In this document: piece by piece, positions 37,740 to 49,960 of the stretch
Numbering within the stretch: position 1 is the stretch's first letter
Layout: every line of letters starts with the position of its first letter
Source: Lithospermum erythrorhizon
Taxonomy: Eukaryota > Streptophyta > Magnoliopsida > Boraginales > Boraginaceae
NCBI GenBank assembly: GCA_019722365.1
Contig: JADFUC010001453.1
Coordinates: forward strand, 744,001 to 808,000
DNA: 64,000 nucleotides
Reading direction: 5' to 3'
Position numbers and translations under genes: made by a program
Notes under the pieces: generated by a model
Database searches by the model: none
What the model saw: only the letters and a program-made list of their open reading frames with translations
What the model was told of the DNA's origin: nothing

Positions 37740-40450
37740 ATGAGTGAAAAATGAATAGAGAGAGAGGAAGTTGTGATAGATGATGATGATGAGGCTGATG
37801 TTCAAGGCCTAGAAGAACATAATGATGATTTATAGATTTTTTAGGAAAGAAGATAAGTTTGATGTTGAGTTAGATGATGAAATCAATAAGTGGACAGAAA
37901 CTTTGGAAGCAATTAGGGTATCTCAACTTGAGCAGTTGTATAGGGAACAAAGCTGTGACTCAGTGAAGAAAGGAAGAGAATTTGGTATAATTTGGAAAGA
38001 GTATGATAATGTGCCCATACGGTGGTTGTACACACGACATAGATGATATAGTAGATGTAACAACTTGTATTGATAAGAAGAAGTATGTGGGGTTATTATA
38101 CGAGGCATGGGGTGGACTTTAAGAAGAGGAAGGAAGTTGGATATGAAGAAAGTAATAGTGATGCTAAAGAGTTGTCTAGGTGAATGCGCATCTGATTGTA
38201 ATTTGAAGAGTATATGATTCTAGTGATGAAGGAGGAGTTGTGATACATGATAGAAGAGCATTAAGTATGTTCATTTATTAAGGAAGGATTTGTGCAATCC
38301 AAAGTTCTTTCACAGCCTTGTATTCTCCCGAGCAAGAAACAAATGAAAGAGGCTATGGCATGGTTTTCGGTGTTGCATCGTAAGCCTTTGTAGTTAGCGT
38401 CGAATGATAGCCTTGAATCTGTTTGTGAGATGTGAGTATCCTTGCAACTTTCTATCTGGATATCGAAAGGATAAGAGGTTATCACTTAGAAACGATTGGT
38501 AGATCGAGGAATTGCGTATTAGGACACATAGTGGATGTCCTGACAAAAGCATTAAACTTTGTAATATCCTTTTTCTTTAAAGGCATGGAGGGAAAAGTTC
38601 GGGGCTGTTACGGATCTTAGCCTTGCGGTTGTGCGAGTGTGTTTGTGTTTAGTTTTGTAGTTTTTTTTTTTGCATATTCAGTCAATATTTTTTAATTTCA
38701 ACACTATAATTTTAAGTTTTTGTTGATGAAATATTTCATGTTAAGATCGGCCCAAATGTTGAAAGAAGAGCAAAGAAAAAAGTCTTGAAGAAAATTGATG
38801 GGGACCATATTGGAGACAACCTGCATGGGTCCGTACATATTGTCGAGTTAATGAACGCCGCCCCTTGATCAGCTTGTTCGTTGAATTTGAGCCGCCTACT
38901 GAAATTTTTGGAGCCAATATTTTTAAGAGGATTTACATATGTCTGAAACCACTAGTTGAAGGGTTTCATGATGGCTGCAGAAAAGTCATTGGGTTGGATG
39001 GTTATGCTGAGGACGTCTGAGCAGCAGAATTCTAGCTATTTGTGTGCCGGCATCAATAATGGATATTGGCCGTTGCTTGAGGTGTTTGTTGTTGAAAAGG
39101 ACATCTTTGAACATGGGAATGGTTCCTACAAGCATTGAAGCAGGATGTTGGTATTTACAATTAGGAAGAGTATGTCTTCATTCCAGACAAGCAAAAGGTA
39201 TTAACAATATCTATTTCTATAAGATTTTAGGACAAAATATGGATTGAAATTATCTTCATTTCTAACTATATGTTGTTGAATTGCGGGGATTAGAGAGTAT
39301 AATTAAATATGTAGTTTCCTAATGTACCACAGAAATTGTCGACATATATATAAGCTTCAAAAGGAGGTGAGGACAACACTTAAGGGACGAAGCTATGGGA
39401 AGTGGCAAGATTCGACTAACGAGCAAAATTCAGAAAGCTATAGACACCCTAAAGGATGTAAGTGAGGCTGTTCATACGCGAAGCATAAACCATGCAAGTA
39501 AGGCCCTACAAATTGGTGTAGAACATACTTTACTTGAATGTTCTGATGACATGTTGTCGCAGCCAATCTTGGTAGGTCCTTTAATTCCTTACATGCTTGC
39601 ACGCTAGGGACAAGTCATGTAACTAGCAGATATGATTAGGTCTAAGATCATGGGTGAAATAAGAATAGGAAGTTTGCTATGAGTAGAAGCACAGACCACT
39701 TTATTGTAAAATTAAGAAAATTATTGAGAAAAATCAGAAAGGATCTATTGGTTGTACCTTCATATGGAATGGAAAACATGGTTTTGAGGTTAAGGACTAT
39801 AATGAGTAGGTTTCATTGATATTGAAAAAAGGATGTAGTTGTGGATGCATTGGCAATTATGCGATATATCGTGTCCTCATGCTATACCTGTCTATAAATG
39901 AAAAATCATTGATTAGAAGTGTTGGTAGGTGCTATAGGAAAGAAGCATTTATGAGGACATATGATCATGTCACCGGCCCGATGAATGAGATGGATCTTTG
40001 GGACAAGATGATGTAATCCCATTCTGATACCTCGCGTCTCGAGTTAGTAGGCGGGCCAAAAAAAAAAAAAATAAAGACATCGATTGAAGCGAAAAAAGAA
40101 AGGGAAGAAAGAGATGTTGAAGAGGTGGGTGGTCATTCATTGAATTGGTGTTGTGAAAAGGGCCATAACTTGTCGAGAGTTGTCCTAGAAAAAATGGAGA
40201 AAGAGGCTATCCGAGGTACATGATTTTCCATATAAGCAATACTACTAAATTGTTTGACACCTAATAGCTATGCGCTTATTTCGGGTTAGATAGCAAAGGT
40301 AAGGAACAAATCAACTACACCTGAACAACCTGCTCAATCTCGGAGGAGTACCCAGAAGAAAATTTCAGAAGTGAAGCCAACTCCAACTGAACAACCTGCT
40401 CAACCTAAGAGGGCAACTGCAATTTGAAACTGACACACGCCCAGCCAACT
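37740..40450 (+). pseudogene. MuDR-type transposase, heavily mutated
   Basis: No long frame survives, but segments in all three plus frames follow MULE transposase order. The N-terminal MuDR domain is at 38,330-38,560 (KKQMKEAMAWFSVLHRKPL, LASNDS). ERRAKKKVLKKIDGDHIG lies at about 38,762. The start of the catalytic domain, GFHDGCRKVIGLDG, is at about 38,960-39,002, followed by LKQDVGIYN and EYVFIPDKQK (39,130-39,195). KAIDTLKDVSEAV is near 39,440. The SWIM zinc finger is at about 39,780-39,900 (FEVKDYNE, CSCGC), and then YRKEAFMRTYDHVTGPMNEM leads to a basic tail with a degraded zinc-knuckle-like CxxxxH. Numerous stops and frameshifts mean it cannot encode an active enzyme. Confidence 0.85.
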
Positions 40451-41707
40451 TCACCTAAACGAGGCGGCTATATATGATAGGCCCTAAGGGGCCGCTTGTC
40501 GAGCAGCGACTGCAAAGTGCAACAATCTCCCAGTCTAGCTGTCCTTGAAGGCCGGTACCCGAGAGGGGAAAAATGGTGGGCAAAACTACTGCGCCTAAGA
40601 AGGATCTGACCAGGTTGCAAAAGAAATTACAAACAAAGGGGGAGGCTGCTGCTTTACATCAAATGCAATGCGGATAGAGGATTAGTTGGAGATTGTTAAA
40701 GTTGTTGATGGAGATGGAAAGAGTATTGTTGCTATTGGTGCATGAACAAAGCGGTAAGAGCAAAAGTGAAGCAGCAACCAGCAACAAAAAATATGGCTGA
40801 ATTTGACAGTGTTAGACAACATTTTGTGTAATCTTGACATGAAACAAACATTGCTACTTTTGGACAAGTTTTTTGAATTTAGACAATCTGTTAAGATTCA
40901 ACTTTTATGGGCAATCCGATTACAGTTTGTGTTAAGATTCAACATTTTTAACATGTTTAATTTAGGTAACATTCCACCGATGTCCAAAATAAAAATCAAA
41001 CATTGTACAAAGATCAAGCATATCATTAGGACAAAATAAGTATTTCATTAATCCACCATAACATACAACAATTGAAAATTAGTCATCCAATTACACAAAT
41101 TTAAACATCATTGATCCAACCATCAGTCAATAAGCATATTATTTTACATAATATTGTACACAAGTAAAAAGCACAATACTAAAACAAATAATGAGGCTTT
41201 GAGGCATTTCTGCAAACATGTGGTATGCAACTTCTCTTTTACTAATGCTTCCTTCAATTCGTCTATTGACATCTTCTTTCGACGCCCATTTTGATTCACC
41301 CATACGCGAGCTTCCCAATGCGCTCCAAACATAACAATCTCTCATTCAAGCTTCTTTTTTACGGCTTTGCTGAGATGAAGGGCGTAATCCATTCCGTCAT
41401 CTGAACTCCTATAAAAATCTTAATAAAAATGTTAGTATATCGTATATGTTAACAAGTATAATGTCAAAATAATACCTACCGATTCCGTCAGGCGAAACCC
41501 GAAGAAAATCATTTGGGATTCTCGCGGTCCGTGATGTCTTCGCTACGCACGTATAGCCCTGATACTTACAGAAAATCCTTGATGCATCTCCCTCCGTCTT
41601 TAATCGACTTGATTGGTGATAATTGATTTAGAATTAGGGTTTGGTTGAATATAGTGAATTGGGAAAAATACGATTTTGCCCCAAATCTTTTTACATTTAT
41701 TTTGATT

Positions 41708-41826
41708 TTTTAAATTTAATTAAGACGTTACTAAATTAACCTGTCATTAGTCGCGTGGCCGGTGACAACGGAAATTTAGAGTTCAGCGGAAAAATTAGCA
41801 GCAGGACTAATTTTCTTAATCAATTT
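41708..41826 (-). repeat. right terminal inverted repeat of the MULE
   Basis: Reverse complement matches the left repeat. The outward continuation to 41,917 (reverse complement AGAACTATCATCCAACTTCA) has the look of plant MULE ends. Confidence 0.75.
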
Positions 41827-42653
41827 GAGGATTGGATGGGGAAAATTAAATTTATGAAAGTTGGGTGATAAAATGGAATAGAATGAAGTTGGATGATAGT
41901 TCTGGCCTTTAGCACTTTATAATAAATATCATCATTATCATACTACGAAGAAAAATCTAACATTATTGTTGAATAGGTCGATGGTTAATTATATTGTTTA
42001 TTAGCAGTCTTATAATAAAGGTCAAAACAAAAATCTCACACAACATTTATTTTTTAACTTTCGTTTTACTAAAGTTAACATTAATTTATATGTCAAGATA
42101 AATAATTATGGGACAAAATGAGTATCATAAGTTTGAGATGCTTATTATTAAATGCTTCCAAAAGGGATCTCACTTATACCAAACTTAGCTTTAATAAAGT
42201 TTGTAGAGGAAAAGTAAATGTCTATTTAAATGGGGTTTACTTAGCATAATTTGCCCTTATTATCCACTATAAAGTATTTAATTATCTTTACTAATATGTA
42301 TTCCTCTTAAATTATACTCCGTATTATATATATTTTGACGTATTATGCAATCAAATTAGAGTATTCGTGTCACGACACTTTGGACCATACATGTCCTATT
42401 GGTCTCATCTTGCATCTCTTCCTAGATTAGTGGTGCTCACTTTTTAATTATGCCCACTAATTAATGTCATTATCATTAATTAAAAAAAGATACATACTCC
42501 GTACTTCTCAACTCTATAACTTCATATAATCACTTCACAGATAACTTCCAAAACAATACATACAAGACAATATTTTTCAGTAATTCTAAAGCCTTCATCT
42601 TCTACTTATATTTTGGATTCGTTAGCACTTCCCTTTTCAAAGAAAGTACCAAA

Positions 42654-43714
42654 ATGGCTAATAAAATTTGTCCAGAAACATCTACAACTTCTTTTTCTTC
42701 TTCTCCATACATAAGTTTATCTAGAGAATCATTCACCATATGGATGAAATCCCTTGTCTTCAATGGAAATGGATGCACTGCCTATAATTCAAAAGGAGAA
42801 ATCAGTTTTCGTATCGATAATTATCAAGAAAAATGTCGCAACAGTGAAATCTATCTCATGGATTCCAATGGAAAAGTTCTTTTCTCCATTCAAAAAGAGG
42901 TATATATATATAAATCAAAATTTTATCAATAATACTATAACTCATATACTCCTATGTACTCGCCAGCCAAAAATTGTCCTTTAAGCTTTTTAAGCTTTTT
43001 AATAGTTCTTTGTGTAAATATTACTTTATTTATATTTTATAAAAAATATCGATAAAAATATATTTGAAATTCTTTCGAATTGATATATTTAAACCGAATA
43101 TTATATATCTGAAATAAAAATATTTATCCCATTGTTAAAAAAGTTAAAATTATCTCTTGATATTTTTAAGTATATGGGAGTAATATGCATGGCATGTCAG
43201 CTGATGATAATAAGTCTATACTCTGTTATCTGCAAAATTCCATTTATTGGAAACTGGAATATAAACAAATGGAGGGATAATAACTCCTGTAAAGAAGGAC
43301 CATGGTTTCGAGTAAAGAAAAATTACAAGGCGTCACAAAAGAATGGTACAACTTACCAAGTTAGTATAGGGTGGGATAATTCAAGAAGAAGTTATTGCTA
43401 CAAATTTATTGAAATTATGAGCGATAAATCAGCATACAAGATTGTTGATAGTCAAGATCAACTTGTTGCTGAGGTATATACTGTATTCATATTTTAGTTT
43501 TCTTATTTTATTCATTTTTAGCTAGCTAATAATTGGTATTTATGATCATTGTAATAAATGAGAATAAATTATGGTGCAGGTAAAGACGAAACAATCTTCA
43601 AATGGAGTTGATCTTGGCGATGATGTGTTATCATTAATGGTGGAACCTCAAAAAGATTACTCATTTATTATGGCTCTTGTTGCAGTTCGAGGATTAATTA
43701 GTGGTAAATTGTGA
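42654..43714 (+). CDS. LURP-one-related (LOR) protein, copy A, with altered intron-1 acceptor
   Basis: Exon 1 is 42,654-42,899 (82 codons, MANKICPETS...) and nearly identical to copy B. Exon 3 is 43,580-43,714. The family fold (tubby-like beta barrel, DUF567) is recognised from SFTIWMKSLVFNGNGCTAYN, FRIDNY, EIYLMDSNGKVLFSI and the C-terminal QKDYSFIMALVAVRGLI. Copy B's intron 1 ends CTGCAG|AAAATTCC, but here the same place reads CTGCAAAATTCC with two bases missing, so the AG is gone. The next upstream AG that keeps frame is ATGTCAG| at 43,200. Using it gives exon 2 as 43,201-43,473, adding 11 residues (LMIISLYSVIC), for 217 aa in total. Whether this is used, or the gene is dying, is unknown. 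LOR proteins are linked to pathogen response in Arabidopsis; biochemical role unclear. Confidence 0.7.
42949..43180. mobile_element. Stowaway-like MITE in intron 1 of LOR copy A
   Basis: The left end is TA|CTCCTATGTACT and the right end, reverse-complemented, is TA|CTCCCATATACT, with TA on both flanks; 232 bp, very AT-rich, no coding capacity. Intron 1 of copy B lacks a corresponding segment. It ends just 20 bp before the AG that copy A may now use as acceptor. Confidence 0.6.
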
Positions 43715-43999
43715 ATGATTTTCTTGAAATTTTTTCATTTTGTAAGATTCAAAATGTTTGTTCGTGCTTATTAGCTTCCGTCGGTTGTGATGTTTCTACA
43801 CTGAGATCCGTATGTACAAAGTATTAAACGAGATAGAAAAGTAGCTAGTGTATGTATATATTCTTCCTTTAATTTTCTTGTTTGTAAAACTATTCATTGT
43901 ACATTGTGATTTAATTTTGTTCATCATACAAGAAATAGAGAGATTTTGTTCATGTTTATGTACCTCTCAGTTAGATCTATAGAATGTACATAATAAAAT

Positions 44000-44497
44000 A
44001 TTAGAAAACCCCGACTATTGATTTTTTTTATAAAATCACATCGGTGTGATTTAAATAATTTCATCGAAAAACAAATAATTTATTACTAACGCAACACAAC
44101 AAAATTAAAAAACACGATACGTTGAAAAAAGTTCAAAGAAAATTTCACCAAACCGCACCATTTAACATCCATATACACTACTTTGAGAAGGCTATACTAC
44201 TAGTGATGAAAGAACTTTGCAATTGAAAAATGCTAGGTTCCAGTCACAATAGGAAAAGTATGAACTAAACTCCTCAAGTCATGGGATTCAAAGCTAAAGA
44301 TGATATATTTGTATTTATGATGTACAAGGGATTTAAGTCTTTCGGATTATTTTTTTGCTTTGGTTATAAGAAAATGGCACTGACATTATATATTGTCAAT
44401 CAATTTATAACATGTGACCCATTTAAAAAAAATTATATTTCTTCCCTTTTCACATTATTAATTACTAAATTATTCTTCCATCTAAAAATCTAAAATT
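44000..44497. other. copy-A-specific spacer
   Basis: This part of copy A has no counterpart in copy B, whose equivalent interval (about 49,610-50,998) is different and contains the CLE-like gene. I see no gene here; a 70-codon open frame from 44,281 has no recognisable features. Confidence 0.4.
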
Positions 44498-45059
44498 TAG
44501 GAGTTTTAATAGGAATTAACTACTAGTCCCTTCATTTTTTTAATTTGATGTTTCTGTATTTATTCTTAAACTATATGTTAAAAATTATAAGAAAATAATA
44601 TTATGAAACTATTTTCATAGAAAAATCTAATGATAATTTTTTTATATTTATTAAAATAATAAGTAATTAGTAATTAATAGTCAAAGTTTCACATCGATAT
44701 ACGAAAATATCAAATAAAAAAAAACTTAGGTTGTATTAAGTATATATAAATACTTTATCTTTGCGTATCATTAAGATTATCGATTGGAAGTAGATAAATG
44801 ACAAATAAATGCAGTTTGAGGATGATCACATCCTTAACTACATTCAACGTATATATAATTTATAATTGTTTATTTATCTCCGGTCATAATTTATATTGAG
44901 AATAACCGCAATTATTTTTAGCAATTTACATGTATAACTTTCATGATTGATTCACAGAATATGCCTCATATATTATATATTGACAATTTATTACTCACAA
45001 ATCAATATATGGTTTTCTCGACATTTGTCATTTCAATCTTTAATAATTTGTGTAAGTTA

Positions 45060-45300
45060 AATAATACTCCTAAAATGCTACAAGATTACTTTTGACTTTC
45101 ACCTTTCATAGTGAACTTTGACCGTAGATATTTTTACGTTTTATAATACTTGATGAAAAATATATCAATGAAAAGAATTTATTTTTATTGATATATTTTT
45201 CTCAAAATATTATAAAATACAAATAAAAATAGTTACAGTCAAGATATTAACTATGAAAATTGAAAAAAGTTAAAAATGGACAATCTTTATTATGAGATCA
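45060..45300. mobile_element. MITE-like foldback, shared by both duplicates
   Basis: A palindromic AT-rich stretch: ATTTTATAATACTTGATGAA on one side faces ATTATAAAAT sequence around an internal TATATCAATGA / TTGATATATT turn. A clearly homologous foldback occurs at about 51,550-51,780 in copy B, so it predates the duplication. The ends were not defined. Confidence 0.45.
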
Positions 45301-45480
45301 GAGAATATCTTAGGTAGAATTATTGTTATTATTATTATTATAATAGGTATTAGTTAAATAATCATATATTTTTTATAGAATTTTATTATTATTTATTATT
45401 TTGTAGAACTATTATTGTATTATTATAATAGGTATTAGTTAAATAACCATATGATTTGAGTAAATTATTATTTATATTAT

Positions 45481-46311
45481 TGATATTATTATTTATAGCT
45501 AATTTATAGATTTTTATATATTGGGATTCACAAAAATTTAAATTATACTTTTTAAATCAAACCAATTTAACCGACATAAAAGCAAATAATTCGATGATAC
45601 AATATTGATGATCAATTCCTCAATACATTTAGTCAGATGATATCAAATTTTTAAAATAATACTTGTATGCTACTGTAGACGTCTAGGTTTAAAGTATAAT
45701 ATCTCTCTATGACATCGTAGTTTGTACTCTAATTTTTTTTATATTATATTTAAAGAGTTATTTGTGATAAGCATCCGCTTCCAAAAAATAAAAATATTAA
45801 TTAGAAAAAATTCAAGAGTATAAGTTTTACAGTTTAGAATGATTTGGAATAAAAAATAAAAATATATCGAAATATTTGAGAAATGGAGTGCATTATTAAA
45901 TTAAATCGCGCGTCTCTCGGCTACTAATTTAAAAGATACGGAGAAAATGTTAAGATGTTATCTATTTTTTATTTAAAACTCTAATCTTATATATTCACAA
46001 TCAAGTTAATACATTCTCCATTCCTTATTATTAGTCTTATTTAATTTTACACAAAATTTTGAACTGGGAAATTTAGATTTATTGTCTAGTTAATCATTTC
46101 TTAACTTTCATCTTAACATATTTTCTTTTTATCAAAATGTGGAGAACCAATTTCTAAGTGAAAAGGTCTAATAAACAAAAAGTGATGGAAGTGAGTACTA
46201 GTTATCTTATCGATTCTTTTAACGATGGGCAGTAATTTTGACATCATAAATTTTCAATTCTAGGTTAAGAAAAGCAATGACAAGATTAGAACCCAAAAAT
46301 TAATAATGTAG
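45481..46311. other. spacer between the two duplicates
   Basis: AT-rich with no supported gene. Confidence 0.4.
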
Positions 46312-46320
46312 TATATATTA

Positions 46321-46965
46321 GGCTAATTAGCGGTTTGGCCGCATAGTATGTTTTTATTTTAGTTTGTCGCGAGCTATCACGTCTTTTGAACATCCTTTGT
46401 CTTTTATCTTTTCGGGGAGTCTCTTATCTTTTCTATCTTTTAAATTGTCACTGCATCAAAGTTTTTCGCATTTTAAATTACGTTTTTGTTAAAAAGCAAA
46501 TAATTATTTGTCGCAACAACTACTGACTGAAGTATAGGGGCCGCGTTTAAATATTTTTACGTAATTACGATAAAATTAAATGTTTCTTAACTGGCTTCCC
46601 CCGCCATGACTTTCATGGCAAATTTTTTTTGATACACACTTTACCACACCTCCCCCTAAAAACAAGCAGACCACAAATTCTTTTTTGTGTACTTCATGTC
46701 TGAATTTTTACACTCCGCCACTTATAGAACTTTCATGCATGGAATTTCTTCGCTTGGTGGTTGGGAAAATGTGAGGTGAGGAAATAAATTTTAAATTTGA
46801 AAAATGAATTTTAAATGTGAAAAAAAACGGAATGAGGAAAAAGATGGAAAGAAATGCGAGCGTCGCGAAAAGATAGAAAGTACGAACAGCTTGAAAGATG
46901 GAAGTATAATTTAGAAAATAAATTGAAAATAAAAGTATACTACAGGGGCAAACTGTTAATTATCC
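46321..46965. mobile_element. non-autonomous Mutator-like element (MULE-MITE), 645 bp, intact 9-bp TSD
   Basis: TATATATTA is present at 46,312-46,320 and at 46,966-46,974: a perfect 9-bp target duplication, the Mutator hallmark. The left end starts GGCTAATTAGCGGTTTGGCC and the right end, reverse-complemented, starts GGATAATTAACAGTTTGCCC. The inverted repeats continue with TAGTAT and TTTTATTTT, giving about 40 bp of TIR with a minority of mismatches. No transposase frame. It is inserted about 5 bp before the point where copy B of the duplication becomes alignable. Confidence 0.88.
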
Positions 46966-48384
46966 TATATATTACTGTATTACTTTGCCATGCTAAACTA
47001 AACTGACGGCAAATTTTTTAGGTTCAAGATGAACATATTAAAATAAATATAATGTTAGATTTTGAAATGTTAGATACTACTCAGCCACATAATAGTCACC
47101 ACATGATGATGAAATAAATCGGGCTGTACTCATAATCATCCGTTAACGACTTAAAACATTTAATCATCATGTGGTAACCTTGGCAAACGCGAACATATGG
47201 CAGGGAAATAAGACGCAGGCAAGATAATGTATGACGGCTATTTATCGTTTTTTAATAATATTGATTATGAAAGAGCAAGAGCGTATGATGCTTCTAAACA
47301 AAATATTAATCGTTAATTAACCTGTTTAATCAATTCGACGGATTCCACCCAAAATTATGTAATGCGTTGAGAAATTTGAGGCCACAAATTTAGTATAAAA
47401 TATTAGAAGGAATATAGTAATAACTAGCATCATCGTACGTACTAGGAAGAAAAAATCCAACATTATTATTGTTGAATACGTGTATCTCAATAGGAATTGG
47501 GAGGCACGAGGGAATAAATCGTCCTTTCTTAAAAATTATATTTTATTATTAAAAATAAAAATTTTATCGTTTATTTATTTAAAAATTAAGTTGTTAGATG
47601 CCCAAATTTTTATATATTTTAACTTCGTTTATATAATATTAATTCTTTCTTTTCACTTATATGGAAATTTAAATTAAAATCATTTTAATATTTCTAAATG
47701 TTTATTTAGTCGTGTTATTATAATAAAAGGTCAAAATACAAATTTAACGATATTTTTTTTTTTAATTTCCTTTAAGAAAAGTTAGCATTAATGTTTATGC
47801 TAAGATATACGGAGTATAATAATTATGGGACAAAATGAGTACCCTAAGTTTGAGATGCTTAAATTCGTCCAAAAGGGAATCTCACAAATACCGAACTTAG
47901 CTTTAATAAAGTATGTTGTGGAAAAGAAAATGTGTACCTAAATGGGTTTAATCTTTAATTTGATATACTCCCTCCGTTCAGCACTTTGTTTTATAAGATA
48001 TAAAACATAATATTCATATGGAAGTGTATAATTATTTTTACTATGTATCTCTGATATTATAAACATATTTTTGCACTATGCAACAAATTAGAGTATTAAA
48101 GTCACTGCATTTTGGACCATGCGTGTCCTATCGGTCTCATCTTGCATCTTCCAAAGATTAGTGGTGCTCAATTTTAAATTATGGCCACTAATAAATGTCA
48201 TTATCACTAATTGAGTATATAGATACTTCTCAACTCTATCATTATAATCACTACACAGATTACTTCCAAAACAATACAAGCCAATCTATTCTGCGTATGT
48301 AGTTCTAATAAAATCTTAAAGCCTTCATCTTCTACTTTTAATCTTCGATTTGTTAGCACTTCCCTTTTCAAAGAAAGTACCAAA

Positions 48385-49317
48385 ATGGCTAATAAAATTT
48401 GTCCAGAAACATCTACAACTTCTTTTTCTTCTTCTCCATACATAAGTTTATCTAGAGAATCATTCACCATATGGATGAAATCCCTTGTCTTCAATGGAAA
48501 TGGATGCACTGCCTATAATTCAAAAGGAGAAATCAGTTTTCGTATCGATAATTATCAAGAAAGATGTCGCAACCGTGAAATCTATCTCATGGATCCCAAT
48601 GGAAAAGTTCTTTTCTCCATTCAAAAAGAGGTATTACTATAATAACTCTATATCTCAAAATTTTGTCAATAATAGTACTACTATCGTTTCTACCTTTTCA
48701 AGTTTTCAAATTCAGTATTTTTTTTGGCCTAGGGTAATTTGCATTTGCTCAATGTTGGCACGATATTAAGGAATTGATAGAAATAAATCATATATGCATG
48801 GCATGTTAGGTGATAAGTCGATATATTTGTTATCTGCAGAAAATTCCATTTATTGGAAAGTGGAATATTTACAAATGGAGTGATACTAATTCCTGTAAAG
48901 GAGGACCATGGTTTCGAGTAAAGAAAAATTACAAGGCATCCCAAAAGAATTGTCAAGTTTGTATAGGCTGGGATAATTCAAACATAAGTTGCTACAAAAT
49001 TATTGAAACTACGAGCGACAAATTAGCATACAAGATTGTTGATAGTCAAAATCATCACGTTGCTGAGGTACATATACATTTTTAGTCTTAATGTTTTTTC
49101 TTCCTGTTTGAGCTAGTAAATTAATTACTCTGTTTATGAATTATATGATTATAGTACTAAATGAAAATAAATTATGGTACAGGTAAAGAGAAAACAATCT
49201 TCAAATGGAGTTGATCTTGGAGATGATGTGTTATCGTTAATGGTGGAACCTCAAAAAGATTACTCATTTATTGTGGCTCTTGTTGCAGTTCGAGGATTGA
49301 TTAGTGGTAAATTGTGA
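48385..49317 (+). CDS. LURP-one-related (LOR) protein, copy B
   Basis: Three exons, 48,385-48,630; 48,840-49,067; 49,183-49,317, with GT..AG introns at phase 0, give 202 aa, normal for the DUF567/LOR family. Exon 1 differs from copy A by only a few residues (EK/ER, NS/NR, DS/DP). Exon 2 is more diverged (FIGKWNIYKWSDTNSCKGGP; KNCQVCIGWDNSNISCYK) and about four residues shorter. The fold is the tubby-like barrel predicted for LOR proteins. Uneven divergence, with exon 1 far more alike than exon 2, suggests gene conversion or constraint on exon 1. Function is unknown beyond the family's association with defence-related induction. Confidence 0.88.
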
Positions 49318-49960
49318 ATGATTTTCTTGAATTTTTTTCATTTTGTAAGATTCAAAATGTTTGTTCTTGCTTAGCTCCCTTAGGTTGTAATGCTACCACA
49401 TTTTACAACTGAGATCCGTGTGTACATAGGATAAAACGAGAAAAGTAGCTAGTAGTGTATGTATATATTTTTCATTTTCTTGTTTGTAAAGCAATTCAGT
49501 GTACATTGTGACTTGCTTTTGGTCATCATACAAGAAATACAGAGATTGTGTTCATGTTCAATCACATCTCAGTTAGATCTTTATAATATACACTACCATT
49601 AGAAAAAAATCAATTAAGGACTCTTCATGCACTCTCCAACAAAAATCAAGAAATCTTGGCCCAAAATTTCATGCACTTCCATAAATGTACCCAAACTTGG
49701 ATAACATCTGTTCCCACTAGTATGTGTAAAAGATCAGAGATGGAGAGTAGTTGAACTTGAAGGCAATGCTATTACATAGGGTAGTATCATTAACTCCTAT
49801 CCGGCTGGTGACAATGAAACAAGAATCATGATGGCATATTAATAAACTTCTTACCTGCCAAGTGATTAAATCCCATTCAACCTGTCTCATTCATTCCCCC
49901 CCCTCCATATTCTCTGCAATTTTTCTTCTACCATTTCCCCCGTTCCTCAGACCATACTCT

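Larger units (their letters stand above)
36577..41917 (+). mobile_element. decayed Mutator-like element (MULE), about 5.3 kb
   Basis: Terminal inverted repeats are visible at 36,673-36,780 and, inverted, 41,708-41,826; shared blocks include AACTCTAAATTTC and GACTAATGA. The outer borders come from comparison with the empty site in copy B (about 47,395-47,420). TATAGTAAG at 36,568-36,576 and TATAATAAA at 41,918-41,926 would be a 9-bp target duplication with two differences, the length expected for Mutator elements. The interior carries a ruined MULE transposase in plus orientation. The element splits the upstream region of LOR copy A, ending about 740 bp before its ATG. Confidence 0.82.
36117..45480 (+). 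repeat. segmental duplication, copy A (LOR gene and flanks)
   Basis: Blocks of this segment align in order with 46,971-51,900. The upstream block 36,117-36,575 matches 46,971-47,415, including GCAAGATAATGTAT and TTATGTAATGCGTTGAGAA. The promoter and gene 41,920-43,980 match 47,410-49,580. The downstream block 44,498-45,375 matches 51,000-51,870, including AGTAATTAGTAATTAATAGT. Copy A is interrupted by a 5.3 kb Mutator-like element and an intronic MITE. Confidence 0.88.

Noticed and set aside
47966..48000. CTCCCTCCGTTC start of a Stowaway MITE upstream of LOR copy B
   Set aside because: A left-type end is visible but no matching right end with TA flank was found, so not annotated as a full element.
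48207..48509. 100-codon minus-strand frame
   Set aside because: Antisense of LOR copy B exon 1 and promoter; no protein features.
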